Below are positions 1 to 13,100 of a stretch of DNA of 64,000 bases, piece after piece. The position numbers and the translations under genes are program-made. The notes below the pieces were generated by a model, which was not told the origin of the DNA, made no database searches, and saw only the letters and a program-made list of their open reading frames with translations. The DNA is from Microglena sp. YARC (lineage: Eukaryota > Chlorophyta > Chlorophyceae > Chlamydomonadales > Chlamydomonadaceae), in assembly GCA_022414725.1 (NCBI GenBank), contig CM039465.1, positions 24,545,999 through 24,609,998 of the forward strand, read 5' to 3'. Numbering within the stretch: the first letter of the stretch is position 1; each line of letters begins with the position of its first letter.

Positions 1-940
1 CACTTAGATATCCGATCGGAAGAGCAGAAAATTGACAATCGCGAACTAACGCTCAGGGCGATCAATGGAGTTCAAGTGTAGGGCGTCGAAACTGATATTT
101 CGAGGCTAAATAGACAAGTAAAAGCTCGCGTTGGGTGTGAAAAAATATTCGCGAAGGTGGTATGCGGGTGCCAGACAGGCAGAATTAATAGAACAGAATG
201 CGCAGCGGCAGAACGGAAGGAAAGTTTGAGAGGCGCTGGAGAGCGCGAGGAGGAGTCTCATCAGCAACAGGCAGGCAGGACGGGGTGGTATTATGGTAAT
301 TGTTGTGATCATCAGATCAGCAGTTATCAAGCCGGGCCACCTGGCCATGGTTCGAGGTAGCCCTCTCCCCTTTCTTCCTGCTTCGCACGCCCCTCTCCAG
401 CTATTCGATTCACCGCAACCTAACGCATCCACCCAAAGCCATAGACTCCGCAGAAAGCTTCCCGTCCTTCGATCTGACCCGCTGCGTTACACCCACCAAC
501 GACTCCCCATCCCTGCATCTCCATCTTGCTAGTCTAGATCTCCGGTCCCTTCGAACTTGGCCAACAACAGGAGCAACAGCTCGCACAGTCAAAGCAACAA
601 AGCAGCTCGGGGGGCTTGAATTAAAAGGGTCTATCCTCCTGCTGCCCAGTCTCATCTCAGCAGTGCTCCAGCTGCATCAGTGAATTCACCCCCGCATTTG
701 CTCCCTTCAACCCATGAGCGAGGACTATACCTTCGAGATCATGTTACCTTCCTCTGCCCTAGACAGGCAAGGGCCTGTGCATGTGTTGTCCATATGCTCA
801 TGACATGTCAAGCGAACGAGGATTGGATATAACTGGGCACCACAACAGCGACACGCGGCGAGGCAACCCTTTCCTTATGGATCCCTCGTGGTAGTGTGCT
901 CTTGAGCTAGGATTTACACAAGAAATCTCATCTTGCACCA
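1..940. other. 5' flank of gene A, no confident gene
   Basis: No ORF here has recognisable protein similarity or good coding character. The stretch precedes the proposed start of gene A at 941 and may hold its promoter and 5' untranslated region. A short open frame begins with ATG at 714 (MSEDYTFEIMLPSS, closing after about 29 codons). It could be an upstream ORF or an unrecognised first exon. No TATA box was assigned. Confidence 0.35.
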
Positions 941-1105
941 ATGTATGACAGCTCAGGCCCTCGGAGTGGCGGCAGTTCAGACCTAGAAGCAGAAGGTCAT
1001 CGTGGAGTGATCGCCCGCCAGCGTAAACAAACCACAGGCAAAACAGCTGCCTCCGAAGAGCCCCACACTTCCATGTATGCTGATACTAGGGGATTCAACA
1101 AGGAG
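941..1105 (+). CDS. Gene A exon 1 (N-terminal cytosolic segment)
   Basis: The exon runs from ATG at 941 through MYDSSGPRSGG to GFNKE, followed by donor GTAGTG. It has 55 codons and ends in phase 0, matching exon 2. It is hydrophilic with no signal peptide, as expected before a signal anchor. The choice rests on phase and composition alone, so it is the least certain exon. Confidence 0.45.
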
Positions 1106-1905
1106 GTAGTGCACGATGTTTGTTGTGAAAGGCATGTTGTCGCCTTCAAATAAGTGATTAGGGCTGGGAAGTCCTAGTGTATTCACAATGATTAGTGGCC
1201 GTAAAATATTTTAGGATATTTGCTATATATGATATGTGTGTACAAGGGGGGGGCAAAAAAAAGAGTGAAATACACCATCCCCAAAAGTGCTGAGGCACCC
1301 TTCAGCAGACCCCCCCCACACACACCCCCGGCTCCGGAACCCACTGTACAGCTAGTATTTCAGCCATCACTTAGTGTTCTGGCGTCCAATTATGCCCATA
1401 GTACAGGGTTTTTAAAGGCCTATCCATTGAGGTTGGTCTCGAGTCCATTGGGGATGTTTGAAGCATAGAAAATCATCGTCATCAATGTTACATTGTTTGG
1501 GCTTGGGGGTCAGGGCCACTTGGCCCCTAATGTGCCCACCTTCAATACCCAATAATCAGGTATTCAATAACCAGGTCTTCAATCCAAGCTTCAATCGGGC
1601 ATTAAACAATCATGTCTTCAATAATCACTAATGTATGTATGGCTGAAGGGCACAATGTCGTCCTTTACAACATGTGGTCTTAGTTGGTGACGTCATCGAC
1701 CACGATTCTCCAGAACAATGCCGGCGCGTCTACTAGGGATGCCTCAAGCCGCACTTGAGTTCGCTCCCTTTGCACACACTGCTCATGCCCTCTGACATTG
1801 ACCTCCTTGGCAACCACCCCCTTAAACTCAGCCACCTTCAGAGATAATTGATTGATGTCGTCCTCGCTGAGTTGCTGGCCTGGTTGCACAGACTGCACGT
1901 GGTGG

Positions 1906-1941
<36 letters not shown>

Positions 1942-3709
1942 ACCCACCTCCTCCCCCCCTCTGCCCTGTATAATGTGTGGTGGATCTCTCCCCCAATAGC
2001 ATATATGGACTGGTATTTAGTACAGGAACACCTAGTTCCACTCCCATGTCATTCATGAGGGCTAGAAAAAAGTGCCTGAAAAGTACCTAATTTTTTGAAA
2101 ATGCCAGATTTTCTCCTCAACCCCCCCATCCCCCCCCCCCCCGCCCCCCCCGTGGCCCTAAACTTTGTAGGGACCAACACTTTTTTCTACTGGGCCAAAT
2201 TAAGAAATTAAACCTGATTCTTCATCCTCTCTATGATATCTACAAAGTTGAGGGATGGTGTATTTTTGGTTCAAAGTTGCCCCCCCCTGTGTGGGTAGAA
2301 TATATATAGGGTTGGGAAGCAAACGTATATTTTTATTTTTTTAAGCCGCATAAACGTATCAACGTATACATAAAAACGTATAAAAACGTATATAAAAATT
2401 AGGCACTTCTTGAGAAAATTATTTTACATGGGTTTAAAGGTATTGCCGCGTAGCTAATTTCTTTTGCGTCACATATCTATTCTCAGAAAAATAATCTGGC
2501 AAGTTTAGGTTGTCCAAATCTCAGAAAAGAAATCACGACCGGAAAGCGCGTCGACCAGGGTACTACTAAGCACGCGCGCAGCGCGCGTGCCGCGCTGCCT
2601 TTTGAGCCCCTCTGCGCGTTTCGCGCAGTCTTTTCAACCCCCTGTGGACGCAGCGCGCAGTTTTTGCGCTTTTTGCACTAAAAAGCGCTGAGCAATTTGA
2701 CGTCTGTGCGGTTAAAGCGCTGACCAATTTGGCAAGAAGTAGGACCCTAGCGTCGACCAAGAAGCGCGGTACCAGTCTAAGGGAGCCATTAAATGCCAGT
2801 TGGTCTATTATATAACTGTAAAAGTGTATAATAATATAAGTACATAACGGTGTTGCAATTTTGTCCATGTTCACATTGCACTAGGCTTGCACCATCAATC
2901 CTTCAGGCCCACATAGGAGCACAGCTTGTGGAATGGAAGGCTAGGTGGCGCTCTGATATGTGTGCCATCCTGGCTATCTAGATCAACCATTAGGCCAAAT
3001 GTTTATAAAATAATGCGTGTGAATGGTGCATTTTATTGCATAATGTGATAGAGGAGGTCAAAAGCTTTCCAATGAGCTATCTAAATCAAAAATATAATGA
3101 AAACCAAGAAAGTTAAGTGCCGGGACGTGTGCCGTACATCTCGAAGTACAGACTATACGTTTTGTATATGACGTATACAAGGTCGATTTGAGAAAAAACT
3201 ATACGGCGTATTTAACCTTTTTACGTTTATACGTATAAACGTATGAACGTATATTATACGTTTATATGTCGGCCCAACCCTAGATATATACGTATATATG
3301 ACATATATGTGTATATGATATAAATGTATATATGATGTAAATTTGTTTATACACAAGTGTTTTTATGGTAAATGGTACTTTTGTATTTATACACGTATTA
3401 TTATGGTAATTGTATATTGATAAGATGTATATTATATTTATACGTATGCTTATACTTAAATTTATATGTTAGTGCTTCCGTATAACATGATCATAACTTC
3501 AGTAGCCTTGTGTAAATATTGGGCTTCAATTGGATATGTATTGGTAGGATAGGGCGATGCTCTTTTCCTCGTTTCCTCGATTTGAGTGTTTTCTTACAAA
3601 TTATTAATTGTTACATCTTGTGGTATTTGAGCTGAAATTGAAACCTGTAGCTATCGGAAACCCATTAGCAAACCAGATATATATTGGGCTTCTATTGGCT
3701 GGTGGCACT

Positions 3710-3742
<33 letters not shown>

Positions 3743-4076
3743 GTTAATTTTAATAATAATTGATAATGCCGTCAATTTTTATATAATAGTATGTGGCTTC
3801 TATTGGCTGGTGGCATTCTAATCTGTCTGATAAATACGTCAATTTTTTCACTCACCATTTCAAAAATACGCTCATTTAATATCCTACTCAGAAGTATATT
3901 AATATATTATCCTAATTGATGCATATTAATACATTATCCTATATGAAGCATATTAATGTATTTCCCTGAATGACGCATATTAATGTATTATCCTACATTG
4001 CATAATATATATATGTATATATATATGATCTTATATAATTTTGGGGTATTGATGGATCGCACCAGATGGGTGTGTT

Positions 4077-4116
<40 letters not shown>

Positions 4117-7100
4117 CGAGCGAGAGTGCGTGGAGAATGGGATAGCATGGGATCTAATACATTTGGGGATATCGATGGATAACAACTTCTCTGATCTGTT
4201 CAGCTGCAAGCAGCAGCTTCCAGGCAGCTCCCCGCACCACCATGCACATCCACACAAGTACATACAGTGCCACACATTCCCCATTGATGTACCAGACACA
4301 TCCACACACATGCACAGCCACATGCAATGGCCATCGTTGCACCATGTACATCCACACAAACGCACGCACAGTAACACGCAATCCCATCATAGTACCAGCC
4401 AAATCCACACCCTTGCTGCTGCTGCCACAGGAAAAGAGAACGAAGACTGGGCTCTTCTTCCTAGCTGGCTCCTTGGTCGCCCTTGTAGTGGTGGCACTGC
4501 TATGCTGGCACACACTGATGCAGCCCAACTCACTGGATGAGGTAGGCAGGGTGTTTAACACCTGTTCAACAACTGCATAGTTAGCTAATGATGTGCATAA
4601 GCAGATAGGCAGGGTGTTTAACACCTGTTCAACAACTGCATAGTTAGCTAATGATGTGCATAAGCAGGTAGGCAGGGTGTTTAACACCTGTTCAACAACT
4701 GCATAGTTAGCTAATGATGTGCATAAGCAGGTGGGCAGGGTGTTTAACTAATGTGATGTTAAACCAGTGTGGTGTTAAAGTAATGTTAAAGTAATGTAAT
4801 GTAATGTTATGCAATGGAAGGTAAGGTAAGGCAATGCAATGCAAGGTAAGGTAATGCAATGCAATGCAATGTAATGCAATGTAATGCAATGTAATGTAAT
4901 GTAATTAGGGTTGGGAAGCAAACGCATATTTTCATTTTTATATGCCGTATAAACGTATGAACATACAAACGTATACAAATGTATGAGTAATTGTTGCACT
5001 TCTTGGGGAAATACTTTTACATGGGTAGAGAGGTATTGCCGCGTTGGTAATTTCATTGGCATCACATGTCAACTCTAAAAAACAATGGCAAGTTTGGGTC
5101 GTCCTAATCTCAGAAAAAGGAATCTCTACAAGAAAGCGCATCGACCAAGAAGCACGGTGCAAATCTAATGGAGCCATTCAATGCCAATAATATGGTAATA
5201 TAAGTATACAACTATCTTGCAATATCGTCCATGTTCACATTGCACTAGGCTTGCACCATCAATCCTGCAAGCCCACACAGGAGCACAGCTTGCGGAATGG
5301 AAGGCTAGGTGGCGCTCTGATATGTGTGCCATCCTGGCTATCTAAATCAAACTTTAGGCCACATTGAAAAACAGTTATATGCGTGAAAGGTTAATGTTAT
5401 TGCATAGTGTGATAGAGGAGGCCAATAGCTTTCTGACGAGCTATCTAAATGATAAATTGAAAGAAAGTTAAGTGCCGGGATGCATGCTGTACTTTTCTGA
5501 GTACAACTCATACGTTTGTATAAGTTTAAACTTATACGTTTCGAGAAAAATATACGGCGTATGCATACATATGAGCTTATAAACGTATGAGTATACGTTC
5601 ATACGTCGGGGCCCAACCCCAACTGTAATGCAATGTAATGTAATGTAACGTAACGTATCGTAATGTATTACAATGCAATGCAATGTAATGTAATGCAATG
5701 TAATGCAATGTAATGCAATGTAATGCAATGTAACGCAATGCTATGCAATGTAATGCAATGTAATGCAATGTAATGCAATGTAATGCAATGTAATGCAATG
5801 TAATGCAATGTAATGCAATGTAATGCAATGTAATGCAATGTAATGCAATGCTATGTAATGCTATGTAATGTAATGCAATGCTATGTAATGCAATGTCATG
5901 TCATTTCATGCAATGCAATGCAATGCAATCACACACATACACACACACGTCCACCCACCCACCACCACACATACATCTCCCCCCAAACAGGAATACCGCA
6001 AGTTTGCAGAAGATATGTTAAGCAAGATAGATCTACACGAAGTGCTCCTTGGCAGCGGACAGCGAGACATGTCCCCCCACCCACCACCACTTACACTCCC
6101 ACCCACCACCACCCACCACCACAAACACACACACATATGCACCCACCCACCCACCCACCACCACACACATCGCCCCCCAAACAGGAATACCGCAAGTTTG
6201 CAGAAAACGTGCTGAACAAGATGGATCTCCACAAAGTTCTGCTTGGCAGCGGACAGCAGGACATCTCACCCCACCCACCACCACAAACACTAACACCCCC
6301 CCACACACCCCCCACCCCCCACCCCCCCACGCACACACATCCACTCACCCACCCACCACCACACACACACCCTTTGCACAGGAATACAGCAAGTTTGCAG
6401 AGATTGTGCTGAACAAGATGGATCTACACGAAGTTCTCCTTGGCAGCGGACAGCGAGACATCTCACCCCCCCCCACACACACACAACCCCCCCTCCCCCC
6501 CCCCCCCCCACCACACACACATCCACTCACCCACCCACCACCACACACACACCCTTTGCACATGAATACAGCAAGTTTGCAGGGATTGTGCTGAGCAAGA
6601 TGGATCTACACGAAGTTCTCCTTGGCAGCGGACAGCGGGACGTCTCACCCCACCCACCACCACAAACACAAACACCCCCCCCCCCCCACCCCCACCCCCC
6701 CACGCACACACATCCACTCACCCACCCACCACCACACACACACCCTTTGCACATGAATACAGCAAGTTTGCAGAGATTGTGCTGAACAAGATGGATCTCC
6801 ACGAAGTTTCTGCTTGGCAGCGGACAGCAGGACATCTCACCCCACCCACCACCACAAACACAAACACCCCCCCACACACCCCCCACCCCCCACCCCCCCA
6901 CACACACATCCACTCACCCACCCACCACCACACACACACCCTTTGCACATGAATACAGCAAGTTTGCAGAGATTGTGCTGAACAAGATGGATCTCCACGA
7001 AGTTCTGCTTGGCAGCGGACAGCAGGACATCTCACCCCACCCACCACCACAAACACAAACACCCCCCCACACACCCCCACACACCCCACCCCACACACCC

Positions 7101-10100
7101 CACACACACATCCACTCACCCACCCACCACCACACACACACCCTTTGCACATGAATACAGCAAGTTTGCAGGATTGTGCTGAGCAAGATGGATCTACACG
7201 AAGTTCTCCTTGGCAGCGGACAGCGGGACGTCTCACCCCACCCACCACCACAAACACACACCCCCCCCACCCCCCACCCCCCACCCCCCACACACGCACA
7301 TCCATTCACCCACCCACCACCACACACACACCCTTTGCACATGAATACAGCAAGTTTGCAGAGATTGTGCTGAGCAAGATGGATCTACACAAAGTTCTCC
7401 TTGGCAGCGGACAGCGGGACGTCTCACCCCACCCACCACAAAACACCCCCCCCCCCCACCACCCCCCAACCCCCCCACACACGCACATCCATTCACCCAC
7501 CCACCACCACACACACACCCTTTGCACAGGAATACAGCAAGTTTGCAGAGATTGTGCTGAACAAGATGGATGTACACGAAGTTCTCCTTGGCAGCGGACA
7601 GCGGGACGTCTCACCCCACCCACCACCACAAACACAACCCCCCACCCCCACCCACCCCCACACACATCCATTCACCCACCCACCACCACACACACACCAT
7701 TTGCACAGGAATACAGCAAGTTTGCAGAAGACGTGTTGAACAAGATGGATCTACGCGAAGTTCTCCTTGGCAGCGGACAGCGAGACATAGCTGTCATGTA
7801 CCTCTTATCAACTTCAGATCCTGAGTACATCATCAACTTCCACTTCTTCCTTGACATTGCAATCGCTCAAGATACTCGATGCCGGTACTTTATCATCGTG
7901 CACGAGGATGATTACAAGGTATGGGGGGTTTGAACATGAATGTTGGGCATATGGGTGGGTTGGTGGGCAGGTAGGTGGGTAGATGGGTGGGTAGATGGGT
8001 AGTTGGGTGGGTGGGTACATGAGTTAGTGGGTAGTTGGGTGAGTGGGTGGGCAGGTAGGTGGGTAGTTGGGTGGGTAGATGGGTAGTTGGGTGGGTGGGT
8101 ACATGAGTTAGTGGGTAGTTGGGTGAGTGGGTGGGCAGGTAGTTGGGTGGGTAGATGGGTAGTTGGGTGGGTGGGTACATGAGTTAGTGGGTAGTTGGGT
8201 GAGTGGTGGGCAGGTAGGTGGGTAGTTGGGTGGGTAGATGGGTAGTTGGGTGGGTGGGTATATGAGTTAGTGGGTAGTTGGGTGAGTGGGTGGGCAGGTA
8301 GGTGGGTAGTTGGGTGGGTGGGTACATGAGTTAGTGGGTAGTTGGGTGAGTGGGTGGGCAGGTAGGTGGGTAGTTGGGTGGGTGGGTACATGAGTTAGTG
8401 GGTAGTTGGTGAGTGAGTGGGCAGGTAGGTGGGTAGTTGGGTGGGTAGATGGGTAGTTGGGTGGGTGGGTATATGAGTTAGTGGGTAGTTGGGTGAGTGG
8501 TGGGCAGGTAGGTGGGTAGTTGGGTGGGTAGTTGGGTGGGTGGGTACATGAGTTAGTGGGTAGTTGGGTGAGTGGGTGGGCAGGTAGGTGGGTAGTTGGG
8601 TGGGTGGGTACATGAGTTAGTGGGTAGTTGGGTGAGTGGGTGGGCAGGTAGGTGGGTAGTTGGGTGGGTAGATGGGTAGTTGGGTGGGTGGGTACATGAG
8701 TTAGTGGGTAGTTGGGTGAGTGGGTGGGCAGGTAGGTGGGTAGTTGGGTGGGTAGTTGGGTGGGTGGGTACATGAGTTAGTGGGTAGTTGGGTGAGTGGG
8801 TGGGCAGGTAGGTGGGTAGTTGGGTGGGTAGATGGGTAGTTGGGTGGGTGGGTACATGAGTTAGTGGGTAGTTGGGTGAGTGGGTGGGTGGGTACATGAG
8901 TTAGTGGGTAGTGGGTGAGTGGGTGGGCAGGTAGGTGGGTAGTTGGGTGGGTGGGTACATGAGTTAGTGGGTAGTTGGGTGAGTGGGTGGGCAGGTAGGT
9001 GGGTAGTTGGGTGGGTAGATGAGTAGTTGGGTGGGTGGGTACATGAGTTAGCGGGTAGTTGGGTGAGTGGGTGGGCAGGTAGGTGGATACATGGGTTCGT
9101 GGGTGGGTGGGTAAGTAGGTAGTTGGATGAGTGGGTGGGTGGGTGGGTACGTAGGTGGATGCGTGGGTAGGGGGGTAGGCAGGTGGGTGGGTACGTGGGA
9201 GGGTGTGTGGGTTCGTGGGAGGGTGGGTAGGTAGGTGGGTATGCGGGTTGTGGGTGGGTTGGTAAGTAGGTGGGTACGTGGGTTTGTGGGTGGGTGTGCA
9301 GGTAGGTCAGTATCTTCTCAACTTCTACTTCTGTCTGTATGTTGCAATCGCTCAAGATACTCGATAAAAGTTGTTACCCAAACATTTTTTTTTCATACAT
9401 CTGAAAGGTTCGTTTTACCCACCCCTTCAGTTCCAAAGTATGTTGCTATGGAAGGCCTTTATGGTCCGAGGTCCACGAATTTTAAGAGATTGGCCCTGCA
9501 GATTTTATAGCACCTACCCCCTCTCACACACACACCCTTAGTGACTAGTCACACACAATAACACCACCAACCAGGAAGTGGTAAGGCACAACTGAGCAAA
9601 ACAGGAGAGAACAAGCTAGCCCCGCCTAACATGAAAAATCAGTAGCCAAGAAAAACAAAACAGATCCTGTATTTTCCCCAGATTTAAAAGTTGTAAACAC
9701 TAAAAACTAACACTACCCCTAGTTTACAGCTCACTCACATTCATGCCAGCACCCACCCACCCCAGCTAGATATAGGGTTCCCCCATCCAGACCTGGAAGC
9801 TCTTACCCTCTAGGGGTATAAGTGACTAGGAGATGGGAGCAGTCCAAGCCCATACAATAGTGGTTTAGTTACTTATGCTCACATGGCTGGTCACTTTTGA
9901 GCACCCCTAGTAGTACCCTGACGACCACTGCAGGATAATGAAGTCTGGTAAAGTAGCTTAGCCCCTAGATAGATCATTATGTGAGCTCCCAGATGCACCG
10001 CGTTGCGATAGGCTTGGCTTGGTAGCAAGCCAGGGGAGCTGCCAAGAAGCTGCTACTTTTAGCTAAAAAGAAAAACACTGCCCTGATGACCACTGCAGGA

Positions 10101-13100
10101 AAATGAAGTTTGGTAAGTAGCAGCCTGTTTTCTACGGCTGTAAGACAGGACTCCCCTAATACCACGCCCCACCAGGGGTTCTCATTACTTTTTTTAATGA
10201 CCACAACTGCAGGAAAATGAAGTTTGGTAAGTAGCAGCCTGTTTTCTACGGCTGTAAGACAGGACTCCCCTAATACCACGCCCCACCAGGGGTTCTCATT
10301 ACTTTTTTTAATGACCACAACTGCAGGAAAATGAAGTCTGGTAAGTAGCAGCCTGTTTTCTACGGCTGTAAGACAGGACTCCCCTAATACCACGCCCCAC
10401 CAGGGGTTCTCATTACTTTTTTTTAATGACCACAACTGCAGGAAAATGAAGTCTGGTTAGTAGCAGCCTGTTTTCTACGGCTGTAAGACAGGACTCTCCT
10501 AATACCACGCCCCACCAGGGGTTCTCATTACTTTTTTTAATGACCACAACTGCAGGAAAATGAAGTCTGGTAAGTAGCAGCCTGTTTTCTACGGCTGTAA
10601 GACAGGACTCTCCTAATACCACGCCCCACCAGGGGTTCTAGTTACTTTTTTTAATGACCACAACTGCAGGAAAATGAACTCCCTGAGTTGCCTGACCACG
10701 CGGATTACGTGGTGCACTCGCAAGACTGTTATGACTGGGGCACATATGGGTGGCTGCTGAAGCAAAGTGGCCTTGTGGATGTTTCCAAGTAAGTAGAATG
10801 GTGATGACTGGGGCACGTATGGCCTAATTAGGCTGGCAAGCGGCGAAGGCAAGTCTTTAGAAGGAGCCAGGCTACCAGGCCTTGTGGATACGTTCAAATA
10901 AGTATTGTGGCGATGACTGGGGCACATATGGGTGGGTGCTGAAGTAAAGTGGATTGGTGGATTGGTTCAAGTAAGTGTTGGGTGATATGATCTTATGAAT
11001 GGAATGCTCTTGTCTTACTGAGGCGCGTATGGGTAGCTGCTGAAGTAAAGTGGTATTGTGGATGTGTGCAAGTAAGTAGAGTGGTTATGACTGGGGCACA
11101 TGTGGGTGGCTGCTGAAATAAAGTGGTGTTGTGGATGTGTACACGTAAGTGTTGGGTGATATGATCGTTCAAATGAAATGCTCTTATCTTACTGAGGCAC
11201 ATATGCCTGGCTGCTGAAGTAAAGTGGTATTTGCATACATTCAGACACACATACACACATGTACATACACATACACACACATGCATGCACATACATACAC
11301 ACACATACACATGCACATACATACACACATACATACACATACACATATCCACACACTCATACACACATATACACACACAAATATACACCTTTACACACAC
11401 ATACACACACATACATACACATTTACACACACAAACACACACATACACACACATACATACACACATACATACACACATACAAGCACATTTACACATACAT
11501 ACACACACATACATACACATTCACACAAAACACACAAACATATTCACACAAATCACACACACATACACACACACATGCACGCACATTCAAACACTCACAC
11601 ACATTCACACACAAACACACATTTCAACATTTGTGCTACACAGGTACCTCTACTTCTTCTTCATCAACTCATCTGTCCGAGGGCCCTACCTGACGCCTTA
11701 TATCAGAGTGAGAGGATCCTGTTTTGTTTGGGGTGGCAGTCCATGTGTGTAAGGCCTTATATCAGAGTAAGAGGATCTTGTTTTGTTTTGGGGTGGCAGA
11801 ACATGTGTGTATGTGTGTATGTAAGGCCTTATATTAGAGTTAGAGGATCCTGTTTTGTTTGGGTGGCAGTACATGTGTGTGTGCATGTAGCGCCTTGTAT
11901 CAGAGTAATAGGAACCTGTTTTGTTTGGGGTGGCAGTACATGTGTGTACGTGTGTATGTAGCGCCTTGTATCAGAGTAAGAGGATCTTGTTTTGTTTTGG
12001 GTGGCAGTACATGTGTGTATGTAAGGCCTTGTATCAGAGTAAGAGGATCCTGTTTTGTTTGGGGTGGCAGTACATGTGTGTATGTGCGTATGTAAGGCCT
12101 TATATTAGAGTAAGAGGATCCTGTTTTGTCTGGGGTGGCAGTACATGTGCATGTGTGTATGTAAGGTCTTATATCAGAGTAAGAGGATCCTGTTTTGTTT
12201 GGGGCGGCAGTACATGTTTATATGTGTATGAGGGTGGGGTGCTGTGATTATAGTTGGGTGGCAGTACATGTGTGTATGTAACGCCTTACATCAGAGTAAG
12301 AGGATCCTGTTTTGTATGATAAGGGTTCTACTTACTAGGGGTTTCTTCTTAATAAGGGTGTATTTACTTACAAGTAATACTTAACCAATATCTTACTTAC
12401 CGAAAAACTTGTATTCTGAAGTGTTCTGCTGAATAAGAGGGTATTTTGTAGCTGGATCATTTTTTGGTTGGTGAATGGTGATAGTAGCATTCATGTGTAT
12501 GCATTTTCACACGTGCATTGAGTACATAACTTGGCGTCCTTTCACGAGTGCCATTAAGTCAATGAACACCTTCACCATAGTTCTTCTTTTCAGCTATATG
12601 AGTATATGAAACAGGGATCGGTCCCCTGGTGGTACATTTTCACTCCGCACAGAGTGGAGATGCTCAACCACCTGAAACAGCCTGAAATAGCCTGAAATAG
12701 CCTGAAATAGCCTGAAATGGCACAAATAGCCCCTTGACAATCATGAAACAGGGATCGGTCCCCTGGTGGTACATTTTCACTCCGCACAGAGTGGAGATGC
12801 TCAACCACCTGAAACAGCCTGAAATAGCCTGAAATAGCCTGAAATAGCCTGAAATGGCACAAATAGCCCCTTGACAATCATGAAACTGGGATCGGTCCCC
12901 TGGTGGTACATTTTCACTCGCGTGATGAGTGGAGATGTTCGATTGGTCGGCTGGACCACCTGAAATGGCCTGACATAGCCTGAAAGAGCCTGAAAGAGCC
13001 TGAAAGAGCCTGAAAGAGCCCGAGATAGCCCCTCAACAATCGTGACACAGGGATCGTTCCCCTGGTGGTACACTTTCACTCGCACGATGAGTGGAGATGT

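Noticed and set aside
13..26. GATCGGAAGAGC near the left edge, matching the core of a common sequencing adapter
   Set aside because: Only 12 bases match and the next bases do not follow a standard adapter; chance or contamination cannot be told apart.
1680..2060. Glycine- or proline-run frames on both strands
   Set aside because: Created by a poly-C tract.
7912..9355. Long minus-strand frames of THPTTHLPTQLP-type protein
   Set aside because: They read through the GGGTGGGTAGTT minisatellite in a transcribed intron; stop-free by repeat period only.
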